Source: a virus
Strand: one strand, 5' to 3'
DNA: 25,235 nucleotides
Virus record (IMG/VR): IMGVR_UViG_3300017773_000127
Coordinates: 1-25,235 of that record
The translations under genes were made by a program, and so were the position numbers. The notes under the pieces were generated by a model that had not been told where the DNA came from, searched no databases, and saw nothing but the letters and a program-made list of their open reading frames with translations. Below are positions 16,042 through 22,057 of the stretch, piece by piece; within the stretch, counting starts at the first letter, position 1; the number at the start of each line of letters is the position of its first letter.

Positions 16042-16830
16042 CTAAACTCTTCTGAACTCAACGTCGACCTTGTTGTAGTCAACCATGTTGTAACCTACGC
16101 TCCGCTCAACAACTGCCCACGGAACTTCGTCTGCCATTACGCCTTGATAGCGATCATCTGAGCCTTTGTAGCTAAACTCGTAAATATTGACGCCGTTGTC
16201 TGAAACGCCGACTTGCTCAATGTTGTGCTTTAAGCGGCGGTCGCTTGCAAATATTGCGTAGGCGATAATTGCGCTTGAGGCTATGTTCCCAACCGTCGCC
16301 ATCGTCTGCGCTTTTGCAGACGCCTTTGCTTGGGTGTAAGCATTAGCTCGGGCTTGAGCATCGGATGCAGCTGAGCCGAGTTGAGATTGCGAAGACCGAT
16401 TAACGCCTTGTCCAATATTGATTAAGTCTGACGTTAATGCTGTATTTGCTTCTTGCTGTGCAATACGGGCGTCGCCAACTGCTTGTATTGAACCGAGAGT
16501 CGTGCCTCTAGTAAGCGCTCGTTCCTGTTGCTGAAGTTGAGCTGGGGTGAGTGCGGCTCCGTAACGTGAGGCGTTACGTTCTGATACAGCTGACATCAGC
16601 GACGATGCTTTTGAAGTATCCTCTTTGGCAGCGTCAATAAGGCTCGTGTCATTCTTAGCCCTGTCAATCAAGTCGTTTTCAAAACCATCAAAATTTCTTT
16701 TGAAGTTTAGGTACTCATCGCGAGTTATGCTTGAGTAAGTATTGCGTGGGTCCGTAACGGTCGGTAGGTTATTACTACTGTTGTAGTTATTGAAACCTCC
16801 GTTAGGTCTTTCGGATACAATTCGTGTCAT
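16042..16830 (-). CDS. Internal/structural protein ending in a very short S74-like chaperone domain (262 aa)
   Basis: Residues 1 to 180 are polar and helix-rich with no recognised motif: an Asn-rich start, then long Ala/Gln-rich helices. Residues about 181 to 195 are hydrophobic (GNIASSAIIAYAIFA). From residue 196 it reads SDRRLKHNI, then NIYEFSYKG and DRYQGVMADEVPWAV, ending in YNMVDYNKVDVEF. This matches the C-terminal chaperone of endosialidases and tail spikes (peptidase S74), in which the Ser of SDxR cuts in cis with a Lys five residues later; both are present here (Ser196, Lys201). The domain is only about 67 residues, shorter than usual. The ATG overlaps the previous stop (TAATG) and has AGGA 8 nt upstream. 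It sits among internal proteins, not fibres, so its role is uncertain; self-cleavage is an inference. Confidence 0.75.
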   Translation of the reverse strand: MTRIVSERPNGGFNNYNSSNNLPTVTDPRNTYSSITRDEYLNFKRNFDGFENDLIDRAKNDTSLIDAAKEDTSKASSLMSAVSERNASRYGAALTPAQLQQQERALTRGTTLGSIQAVGDARIAQQEANTALTSDLINIGQGVNRSSQSQLGSAASDAQARANAYTQAKASAKAQTMATVGNIASSAIIAYAIFASDRRLKHNIEQVGVSDNGVNIYEFSYKGSDDRYQGVMADEVPWAVVERSVGYNMVDYNKVDVEFRRV

Positions 16831-17489
16831 TAGTAGTTCCTCGGTCGACCGCCAGCTAATGAAGACGCAAGGTTATAGCCGAAAGACCCTTTGTTTCCGG
16901 GTGTGAAAACAGGCTCAGCAACCCCTTCCTTGTTGGTCCAAGTAGCGGCCTGTGGCGCTTCGCCAAACATGCCTTTCTCTGCGCCTAATTGAATCGCGGC
17001 CCCAGCAACTTGACCTATAGCCTTAGTTTTGGCCGCGCGTACATCTTGTTTACCTTTAGCTCTTGTTAAGGCATCGGAAGTCGCAAGTCTGGAGGCTTTA
17101 GCCATACCTGTCTGAGCGTCAGCGACCTGACCTCTGGCTGTACCTAATACGTTTGCGCCGAGCTTATCTTGGACATCCTTGCCTGATTGGTTTGCTACGC
17201 CCAGCTGTCCTTGCAAGCCCTGTGACATTTCGGAAGGTTTGTTATTTGCTTGCGTATCTTCGTAGCTAGTCTCAGAAGTTAGAGCCTGCATGGTGTCCGC
17301 GTTTGCCCTGCCGCGAAGAAGGTTTGTCGGGTCTTCTGACTTCGACTTATCCCGCATCTCTAAGAGCATGGGTTGGTACTTTTTCTTGAAACTGTTGTAC
17401 TCAGCCAAAGCTACGCTAGCGGACGTTTTCTCGTCTTCTGACGGCTCGTATTCAGCTTTTTTAGGCTTCGATCCGAATAAAAATGACAT
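16830..17489 (-). CDS. Ala/Gln-rich internal virion protein (219 aa)
   Basis: I start it at the ATG at 17489, whose A overlaps the TAA of the previous gene (TAATG). The longer open frame would use a TTG 39 nt upstream, which lies wholly inside the previous gene. A GAGAG sequence upstream may serve as the ribosome binding site. The product begins MSFLFGSKPKKAEYEP, contains a helical charged region (residues about 20 to 70), and then a long polar, Ala/Gln/Gly-rich part (QGLQGQLGVANQSGKDVQDK; ATSDALTRAKGKQDVRAAKT). It ends with FTPGNKGSFGYNLASSLAGGRPRNY. No enzymatic motif or membrane helix is present. Proteins of this size, composition and position (between the GNAT-like protein and the transglycosylase protein) are internal core proteins in related podoviruses. 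The assignment is by context. Confidence 0.65.
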   Translation of the reverse strand: MSFLFGSKPKKAEYEPSEDEKTSASVALAEYNSFKKKYQPMLLEMRDKSKSEDPTNLLRGRANADTMQALTSETSYEDTQANNKPSEMSQGLQGQLGVANQSGKDVQDKLGANVLGTARGQVADAQTGMAKASRLATSDALTRAKGKQDVRAAKTKAIGQVAGAAIQLGAEKGMFGEAPQAATWTNKEGVAEPVFTPGNKGSFGYNLASSLAGGRPRNY

Positions 17490-17944
17490 TACAAATCTCT
17501 CGTATAGGTTGCTGATTGTCTCTCCCAACCAACAGACAACAAACTTCGTTCAAAGTCTGGAATGTTTGTTCGAGTCTCAATCCTTTTAAAGCCCATCTCT
17601 TTGGCTATCTCTGCGAAAACAGGCACATACTTCTCAAGTACCGTTCTTTGACCGCGTTTCTTCACCCACACTAGCCAGAAAAAGAATATGTGGTCACCCG
17701 AGTATTCATCTTTCTCTGCTGTGTTTATTGAAAACCCCTCTGGGAACACCCAAAGAAAAGCCTCTTCGTTTAAACACGCTGCGTAGACGTCTTCAGCCCT
17801 AAACGTCAGGTTAGGTTGCTCTCGTAAAATCTCTTCAACGCCTGGCTTTACCCAATCCCATTCTTCGCGAATCGATGCGATTACTGGTTTAGCCGCCGTG
17901 TCCGTACCTACGTCTCGTTCGCCACGCTCGTGTGACACCACCAT
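17489..17944 (-). CDS. GNAT-like internal virion/assembly protein, T7 gp13-type (151 aa)
   Basis: Pattern of a small GNAT-fold protein seen in podovirus core modules. It shows REEWDWVKPGVEEILREQPNLTF, EDVYAACLNEEAFLWVFPEGFSI, a HIFFFWLVWVKKRG strand-turn-strand, and then YVPVFAEIAKEMGFKRIETRT followed by F-E-R-S-L-L-S-V-G-W-E. The last part is the usual 'ALAKExGFxxIexxS ... FxRxLxxxGW' helix-strand of acetyltransferase-like proteins. The acyl-CoA binding loop (Q/RxxGxG/A) is not seen, so it is probably not an active enzyme. The ATG at 17944 has AGGAAG 7 nt upstream, and the gene overlaps the end of the previous gene by 56 nt in another frame. In T7, gp13 helps assembly of the internal core; the same role here is inferred. 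Confidence 0.7.
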   Translation of the reverse strand: MVVSHERGERDVGTDTAAKPVIASIREEWDWVKPGVEEILREQPNLTFRAEDVYAACLNEEAFLWVFPEGFSINTAEKDEYSGDHIFFFWLVWVKKRGQRTVLEKYVPVFAEIAKEMGFKRIETRTNIPDFERSLLSVGWERQSATYTRDL

Positions 17945-18575
17945 AATTAACCTTCCTAGCTACGCCTTCGTCCGCATGACGTGCTTTTCTTTCTGCGTTA
18001 GTAATCCCTTCCGCGAAAAGAGCACCGTAAATTTGTGCTCCGGTGTAATCAGTCCAAGCCTGACCTGGAGTACGCAACAGCCGGAACAAAGTGCCGTTAA
18101 TAATGCTGTCGCGGTATTCTGAAATGAGATCTGAGTCGCAGGCTGTAGATGTCGCCGTAGGCTTCAACTGAACCCTGATGAATGTGCTGGAGACCATAGT
18201 CGCCGAAGGTGTCGGCACTAACCAAATTAGTCCTTGCCCTTGCTTGACGTAATACTCTGGCGTCCCTGCGTTATCTGATTTGCGCCAGTCTGGTTTTCTC
18301 TGATCCAGCAACTCAGGAGATACGGCTTCCAGATTAGTGCCGTTAAACACTGTGTTCATAATCTTATGGACCACTGTGCCGCTGGGCGGTTCTAAGTCGT
18401 ACTCATAGATACCGCCAACAGTTGTCAGGGGGTCGAGATCCGCTTGGTAAATACCAGTCTTCTCGCAAAACTCGATAACTGCTGAGCGAATGTTTCTCTC
18501 AATTAAGCTATCGGGACAGGCGGGTACGACCGGTAAAATGTCTGGGAATAATGTTTCGTAGCTAGTCTTAGCCAT
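17889..18575 (-). CDS. Head-tail adaptor/tail-tube-like protein (228 aa)
   Basis: The protein starts MAKTSYETLFPDILPVVPACP, then a helix (DSLIERNIRSAVIEFCEKTGIY) and an alternating beta region. The pattern resembles a widespread podovirus connector family: YEYDLEPPSGTVVHKI, NGTNLEAVSPELLDQRKPDW, GTPEYYVKQGQGLIWLVPTPS, and RVQLKPTATSTACDSDLISEYRD, followed by two helices ('IINGTLFRLLRTPGQAWTDY ... YGALFAEGITNAERKA'). The end is very basic (RAWRTRRRYGHGG), consistent with contact with DNA or an acidic neighbour. It follows the other adaptor-like gene by 11 nt. The fold suggests it attaches under the portal or forms part of the short tail. No enzyme motif. The exact place in the virion is not known. 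Confidence 0.75.
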   Translation of the reverse strand: MAKTSYETLFPDILPVVPACPDSLIERNIRSAVIEFCEKTGIYQADLDPLTTVGGIYEYDLEPPSGTVVHKIMNTVFNGTNLEAVSPELLDQRKPDWRKSDNAGTPEYYVKQGQGLIWLVPTPSATMVSSTFIRVQLKPTATSTACDSDLISEYRDSIINGTLFRLLRTPGQAWTDYTGAQIYGALFAEGITNAERKARHADEGVARKVNYGGVTRAWRTRRRYGHGG

Positions 18576-18586
18576 AAACTAATTTC

Positions 18587-19279
18587 CTACGCCATCACTG
18601 GAGCGGTTGGGCGCATTTCAGGGTTCGGGGTAGTAACTAGATCGACTTGCGCTTTCCCCGTTACCGACGCCGTGAATATCTGATAATGGCTAGCAGCACG
18701 TTGTTGGTTGCCAGAGTACTCAGCGTCCTTCATGTAGGCCATGTAGAGCACATAGTTCATAACAGCGTTAGCAAATATGTCAGGTAAAACCAGATTGTCG
18801 CTCAACCCAACAGTGGCTGGATTGGTCGAATAGATAATCTCGATGTAAGCGTTTCCACTAACCCCTGGGTAAACATAAAAGTTACGGGGGTTGGTCTCGT
18901 CGTACATGTAATGCTTGACTATATTTGTATGAGCAGCATCACCAGTTACGGTAGGGTCATGCCAGTCGGGGCTCTGAGTATCCAAGATGTCACGACCCAC
19001 TAACCTAATTGATCGTTTGCCTGTGCCGCTGTTAGCAGCTGACATGTTGCGAACAACTTTGAGCAGTCTGTTACCCGTACTGGGGATGTCTTGTTTAGTG
19101 CCATCCGTTAGCGTAACCGTTGCATTAACGGCACTAGCATCAGGTTTTAATAGGGCTATCTCTCGTTGGGCATCATTTACCCACAATACAAGCTCTGCAG
19201 TTGCGGGCCAGCGAACGCCAGTCGTGTCTTGCAGTACGGTTTGTACTCGGTCGATAACGCTCTGTACTGTTACTGCCAT
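18587..19279 (-). CDS. Phage adaptor protein (230 aa)
   Basis: The sequence has the marks of a common phage adaptor (connector) family. It opens VQSVIDRVQTVLQDTTGVRWPATAELVLWVNDAQREIALLKPDA, then a beta segment (VNATVTLTDGTKQDIPSTGNRLLKVVRNM) and DILDTQSPDWHD. Next are YPGVSGNAYIEIIYSTNPATV and VLPDIFANAVMNYVLYMAYMKDAEYSGNQQRAASHYQIF. The W-V-N-D-A-Q-R-E-I helix and the closing helical bundle with Y-x-A-Y-x-K-D-A-E-Y are typical of adaptors that bind the portal ring. The ATG at 19279 has AGGTATACAGC upstream. It is followed at once by the second adaptor-like gene. Confidence in the family is good, but the position within the neck is inferred. Confidence 0.8.
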   Translation of the reverse strand: MAVTVQSVIDRVQTVLQDTTGVRWPATAELVLWVNDAQREIALLKPDASAVNATVTLTDGTKQDIPSTGNRLLKVVRNMSAANSGTGKRSIRLVGRDILDTQSPDWHDPTVTGDAAHTNIVKHYMYDETNPRNFYVYPGVSGNAYIEIIYSTNPATVGLSDNLVLPDIFANAVMNYVLYMAYMKDAEYSGNQQRAASHYQIFTASVTGKAQVDLVTTPNPEMRPTAPVMA

Positions 19280-19288
19280 GCTGTATAC

Positions 19289-19666
19289 CTATGAGTTAAG
19301 TGCTAATTCCCAAGCCGCTTCGCGCTCATCAGTTCTTACTGTGCGACCTAGCATCTTGTTAACGACGGCAGCTTTTGGAGTGCCATCGGTCTTAAATATG
19401 TTGGGGTCAGCTTCTTCGATCAGTTTTTGAAGAACTTCGACTAGTTCAGCGTCAGTCTGTGCGGGTTCCTGCACAGCTACCTCTTCAAACTCAGCGATCT
19501 CAGCTGTTTCCTCTTCGACATACTTGTCGTTATATTCTTTTGCGCCCATCTGAATGGCTAGCAAGCCAATCTCTTCAGAGATTTCTCTTGGTACGCCTGC
19601 TTCAAACAACACTGCTGTACCACCAAGGGTTGTGACTCGTAATGGTTCACTACTTACAATCTTCAT
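19289..19666 (-). CDS. Small acidic protein between capsid and adaptor genes (125 aa)
   Basis: Not recognised as a known family member with confidence. The first half is compact (RVTTLGGTAVLFEAGVPREI, then LLAIQMGAKEY). The middle (residues about 50 to 72) is a run of Glu-rich residues (VEEETAEIAEFEEVAVQEP) and probably disordered. The last third (ELVEVLQKLIEEADPNIFKTDGTPKAAVVNKMLGRTV) looks like a small helical domain with a basic-acidic pair. The start ATG at 19666 lies only 15 nt downstream of the intrinsic terminator behind the capsid gene, so it is expressed either by read-through or from a weak site in the AT-rich spacer. Position suggests a head-completion or capsid-stabilising role. 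Confidence 0.8.
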   Translation of the reverse strand: MKIVSSEPLRVTTLGGTAVLFEAGVPREISEEIGLLAIQMGAKEYNDKYVEEETAEIAEFEEVAVQEPAQTDAELVEVLQKLIEEADPNIFKTDGTPKAAVVNKMLGRTVRTDEREAAWELALNS

Positions 19667-19680
19667 GATTAATACCTATA

Positions 19681-19713
19681 TAAAAGAAACCTCTCCCCCC
19701 GAAGGAGGAGAGG
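19681..19713 (-). terminator. Intrinsic terminator behind the capsid gene, TTCG loop
   Basis: On the minus strand a 10-bp stem (CCTCTCCTCC pairs with GGGGGAGAGG, one T-G wobble) closes a TTCG tetraloop and is followed by TTTCTTTTA. Plus-strand arms are 19690 to 19699 and 19704 to 19713. It begins 11 nt after the capsid TAA. This is a canonical Rho-independent terminator with a very stable loop, and it should lower transcription of the neck, core and lysis genes relative to the capsid gene. Confidence 0.85.
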
Positions 19714-19724
19714 GTTAGTCTTAC

Positions 19725-20879
19725 TTACTGGGCAGTATCGAGAGCGATAACACCGAAGTCCTGTACAGAGCCACTTACGTCGCTGTTGTACTTGGGCTTA
19801 CGGAGACCGAAGATCTTGCCTACAGAAATACCTGACTGGTTGCCATAGTCGAAGGTGTCTTCAACCATTTCTGGCAGACCGATGTCAGCCATTGCCAGAG
19901 CCTGAGCACCACAGAACAGAGCACGTCCGCCAACAACGTTAGCGTCAGCACCCCACTTGTAGCCAGCTGCGCCAGCGTTAGAGGAAGTACCAGTAGTAGC
20001 GCCAGAAGTGTTAAACACATGACGGAACTCATGGATCATCACACCGTCAACCATCAACGAAGCAGAACCAGAGAACAGGCTGTTGCCAGTTCCTCGAACG
20101 CCAGCGTTACGGACGTTAGCTAGGAAGTCAGAATCTAACTTCAGAGCAGCCATCTGCTGAGGAGTAACGAACATGTGGAAAGTTTCTTGGTTACCGGCAC
20201 CACGAATACCACGGATGTAGTTGTCTTTGGCATAAGCCTTCAACTCTACAATTGTGCGATATCCAATGTTGTCAGCATCAGCGACAGCAGTAGTGTCACC
20301 AGCAACTAGGCCGCTAGTAGCGTCCCAACGACGGTGACGATCACCAGTTGGAGCAGAAACGTCTGAAGCGAACTCTAGATCTTCTAGGTCGTGACCAGCG
20401 TTACCAGAACCAGCGTGCGCACGAAGAGCACCATTGTTTTTCTGACTGTAAGCAACACCTGACAGAGTCAAGAATGCCAACTGGTCACAACGGTCAGCAA
20501 TTGCATAAGCAAGTGCATCACGAGATTGCTCACGGAAGTTAACAACAGTCTTCTGGTCGGTCATACGGCCAGCAATGCGGTTAGCAAAACGTAGCTGATC
20601 CAGCTCAATGGTGATGTCATACGCGCGAAGGGCTTCTTCGTTGCCTTCCAGAGTATTGTCACCGGTGATGCCGTCAGAAGTCATGTCAGCTAGCAAAGTG
20701 ATGTTAGCTTTAGTGCCTTTTTGGTTCTTAGTAAGTTCAGTTACTCGCTGAACCATAGCGTTAGAACCTGTGCCAGCGAACTGGTTGATGAAAGATTGGT
20801 TGCGAGCTACTTTCCAGAAGTCGCGGCTCCAAGTTTGGAGTTGGTCGCCTGTAAGCGTACCGAAATTTGTTAAAGCCAT
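19725..20879 (-). CDS. Major capsid protein, N4 gp56-like family (384 aa)
   Basis: Builds the icosahedral head shell (HK97-type fold expected). The sequence follows the N4 gp56 family: an N-terminal helix (GDQLQTWSRDFWKVARNQSFINQFAG), a strand-rich extension (QRVTELTKNQKGTKANITLL), then GDNTLEGNEEALRAYDITIELDQLRFANRIAGRMTDQKT. A long helix NFREQSRDALAYAIADRCDQLAFLTLSG follows, and later TFHMFVTPQQMAALKLDSDFLANV. AGGAGG stands 5 nt before the ATG, the strongest ribosome binding site seen in this window, as expected for the most abundant virion protein. The scaffold lies upstream, separated by three small genes and a 250-nt leader, and a terminator follows immediately. No N-terminal cleavage site is evident. 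Confidence 0.9.
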   Translation of the reverse strand: MALTNFGTLTGDQLQTWSRDFWKVARNQSFINQFAGTGSNAMVQRVTELTKNQKGTKANITLLADMTSDGITGDNTLEGNEEALRAYDITIELDQLRFANRIAGRMTDQKTVVNFREQSRDALAYAIADRCDQLAFLTLSGVAYSQKNNGALRAHAGSGNAGHDLEDLEFASDVSAPTGDRHRRWDATSGLVAGDTTAVADADNIGYRTIVELKAYAKDNYIRGIRGAGNQETFHMFVTPQQMAALKLDSDFLANVRNAGVRGTGNSLFSGSASLMVDGVMIHEFRHVFNTSGATTGTSSNAGAAGYKWGADANVVGGRALFCGAQALAMADIGLPEMVEDTFDYGNQSGISVGKIFGLRKPKYNSDVSGSVQDFGVIALDTAQ

Positions 20880-20890
20880 GATGGCCTCCT
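20880..20890 (-). promoter_or_regulatory. Strong ribosome binding site of the capsid gene
   Basis: On the minus strand AGGAGG (20890 to 20885) is followed by CCATC and the ATG at 20879, a near-perfect Shine-Dalgarno at 5-nt spacing. It is stronger than the sites of neighbouring genes, many of which rely on stop-start overlap, and this fits high translation of the capsid protein. Confidence 0.85.
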
Positions 20891-21095
20891 ATTAAATTGA
20901 CGAAATAATTTATGCGGCACGCGCCGCCTTATCAGCCGACTTAAAGGAGCGGCTAATCCGTATTCCCGTATCGTGGGACAACGAACTAGCGCTTATTTAC
21001 GAGGTGCGACCTCGGCAGGTTTAACGCCTTTGCAGGCGAGGAGTACGTTTTTTACGGCTACGGGCCGACCCCATGTCGTAGGGATGGACGTAAAA
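20891..21095 (-). other. Structured leader upstream of the capsid gene
   Basis: A 250-nt gap (20880 to 21130) separates the capsid gene from the previous gene, the longest non-coding stretch in the window. It contains several short perfect GC-rich hairpins: GCGGC-ACGC-GCCGC (20914 to 20927), AGCCG/CGGCT (20934 to 20954), CGAGGT-GCG-ACCTCG (21000 to 21014), CGCCT-TTGC-AGGCG (21025 to 21038) and CTACG/CGTAG (21058 to 21081). None is followed by a clear T-run on the minus strand, so they do not look like terminators. No tRNA T-arm (TTCRA) or CCA end was found. It may be a folded 5' untranslated region of the capsid mRNA. It also holds two short open frames, listed separately. Confidence 0.45.
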
Positions 21096-21100
21096 ATCAT
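20993..21100 (-). CDS. Possible 35-aa small protein or decayed gene in the capsid leader
   Basis: An open frame from ATG at 21100 to TAA at 20993 encodes 35 residues with protein-like composition: SIPTTWGRPVAVKNV followed by LLACKGVKPAEVAPRK. Directly after it, in the -1 frame (20996 to 20910), 28 more codons read GIRISRSFKSADKAARAA at their end and stop 30 nt before the capsid ATG. Joined, they would give about 63 residues of plausible small protein, which suggests a frameshifted gene or two tiny genes. There is no Shine-Dalgarno before the ATG, and this ATG falls within a -10-like TATGAT of the palindrome, so initiation here is doubtful. I did not find a classic slippery site at the junction (CGTAAATAAG). 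Status: uncertain. Confidence 0.3.
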   Translation of the reverse strand: MIFTSIPTTWGRPVAVKNVLLACKGVKPAEVAPRK

Positions 21101-21117
21101 ATTAGTACAGCTAATAT
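21096..21117 (-). promoter_or_regulatory. Second palindrome with -10-like hexamer, ahead of the capsid leader
   Basis: Inverted repeat with 7-bp arms ATATTAG and CTAATAT and a 5-nt loop (CTGTA on the minus strand), followed on the minus strand by GATTTTT. It lies 14 nt after the stop of the 131-residue basic gene. Compared with 5282 to 5306, both have ATATTAG-N5-CTAATAT-RAT, and the hexamer TATRAT falls at the same place. The trailing TTTTT could alternatively make it a weak, AT-rich terminator; the shared core with a site that lacks a T-run argues against that as the main role. Confidence 0.45.
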
Positions 21118-21130
21118 TACAATGCAACCA

Positions 21131-21526
21131 CTATCTATGACGGGCTGTCTTTTTAGCTATCTTCTTAGGCTGTTTACTGAATTGCTTGCCTGCTTTGGTG
21201 TCTTTACGCTTCTTAGCACTGGTCTTGGCATACTCTTTCTTGCTCAAAGCCTCTCGAGCCTTCTTAGGCAAGTACCGTTCGCCAGTAGCTTTCTTACCTT
21301 GAGTACTGTTCTTGCCTGATTTAGTACCCCATTTCTCTTTAGTCCACTTGGACAAAGACTTTTGAGCCTTAGTTTTGGCTCCAGAGTACCCGCCACCAGA
21401 TTTCTTGTAGCGTTGCGTTGCCAGTTGGGCTTTGCGGGCTGACCATTGGCCTGGTTTGCCGCCTTTCGAACCCGCTTTTACAGCTGCGACAATACGTTTC
21501 CACTTAGCTTCGTCAGTTCTGGCCAT
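21131..21526 (-). CDS. Small highly basic conserved phage/viral protein, DUF5872-like (131 aa)
   Basis: Rich in Lys/Arg/Gly/Ser, with little acidic charge. Recognisable segments: WKRIVAAVKAGSKGGKPGQWSARKAQLATQRYKK, GGGYSGAKTKAQKSLSKWTKEKWGTKSGK, then KATGERYLPKKAREALSKKEYAKTSAKKRKDTKAGKQFSKQPKK. The 'WSARKAQL', 'SLxKWTxxKW' and 'KATGERYLPxxAR' blocks match by memory a small family (DUF5872) found in phages, giant viruses and some bacteria. The function is not established. The composition suggests binding to nucleic acid or to an acidic protein. It is coupled to the 75-residue gene by TAATG and precedes the capsid leader. Confidence 0.75.
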   Translation of the reverse strand: MARTDEAKWKRIVAAVKAGSKGGKPGQWSARKAQLATQRYKKSGGGYSGAKTKAQKSLSKWTKEKWGTKSGKNSTQGKKATGERYLPKKAREALSKKEYAKTSAKKRKDTKAGKQFSKQPKKIAKKTARHR

Positions 21527-21753
21527 TACACGGTTACCTCAAGATCAGTTTCGATCCAGACTTTAGCGCCACATGAGAGGGGCTTATCTGGGCTGTACAC
21601 AACTGTGGCAACGACTTTTCCCCCTGCTGTGACAATCTCTGCTCTATTGACCTTACGATTAGCTTTATAGTCTTTAACAGTGAGTACGGGCTCGTCTGCG
21701 CCCTTGTTGTTAGCGCGGATGTTATGTTGGTTGACATGGATGCGGGTCTTCAT
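21526..21753 (-). CDS. Small conserved phage protein, all-beta (75 aa)
   Basis: A 75-residue protein with segments I have seen conserved in phages: RIHVNQHNIRANNKG, then EPVLTVKDYKANR, and a closing VVYSPDKPLSCGAKVWIETDLEV. The order is basic first, then beta strands, and it has a single Cys in LSCGAKVW. Its function is unknown; it is not an enzyme with a motif I can name. Its ATG follows the stop of the 96-residue gene by 3 nt, and its own stop overlaps the next start (TAATG). With its neighbours it forms a tight three-gene group between the scaffold and capsid genes. Confidence 0.75.
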   Translation of the reverse strand: MKTRIHVNQHNIRANNKGADEPVLTVKDYKANRKVNRAEIVTAGGKVVATVVYSPDKPLSCGAKVWIETDLEVTV

Positions 21754-21756
21754 GTC

Positions 21757-22047
21757 TCACCACTTAACGCGGTTTGCCCAATAGGCCGCGCTCATTTTAC
21801 CCTTCGAAATGTTACGGCGGTGCCTAGCCTTGAAAGAAGCACGCTTCTTCTTCATCTTTTCAGACTCACCAGCTTTTGGTTTGCCTGCAGTAGATGCGCC
21901 TTGTTCGCCAAAACGGATGGTTTTGATCTTGTCACCTTCTTTAGCCACAACAATGTGTGACTTCTTGGGGTGACTAGGAGTCCTTTTTGGCTTATTGAAG
22001 CCCGAGACTCCAGCTCGGGCCAATCTTGGGTCTTTTTTAACTGGCAT
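21757..22047 (-). CDS. Small basic conserved phage protein, DUF6321-like (96 aa)
   Basis: Very basic protein. The recognisable segments are FNKPKRTPSHPKKSHIVVAKEGDKIKTIRFGEQG, then a Lys-rich middle and RASFKARHRRNISKGKMSAAYWANRVKW at the C-terminus. The final 'FKARH..NI.KGKMSAAYWA' run matches by memory a family common in marine phages (DUF6321). Its function is unknown. The ATG at 22047 has GAGGT 5 nt upstream. It comes 10 nt after the scaffold gene. A role in packing DNA or in capsid assembly is a guess from charge and position. Confidence 0.8.
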   Translation of the reverse strand: MPVKKDPRLARAGVSGFNKPKRTPSHPKKSHIVVAKEGDKIKTIRFGEQGASTAGKPKAGESEKMKKKRASFKARHRRNISKGKMSAAYWANRVKW

Positions 22048-22057
22048 AGTTACCTCG

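Noticed and set aside
17489-17528. TTG at 17528 as the start of the Ala/Gln-rich internal protein
   Set aside because: It lies inside the previous gene, and the ATG at 17489 has the TAATG coupling junction used repeatedly in this window, with a conventional N-terminus (MSFLFGSK).
21096-21117. Intrinsic terminator behind the 131-residue basic gene
   Set aside because: The stem is only 7 bp and nearly all A/T, so it would be weak; and the same palindrome recurs at 5282 to 5306 without a T-run. A regulatory site fits better, though weak termination is not excluded.
20880-21130. tRNA or small stable RNA gene in the capsid leader
   Set aside because: Neither strand shows a T-arm consensus, a cloverleaf spacing or a terminal CCA with matching acceptor stem. 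The hairpins are better listed as a possible leader structure.
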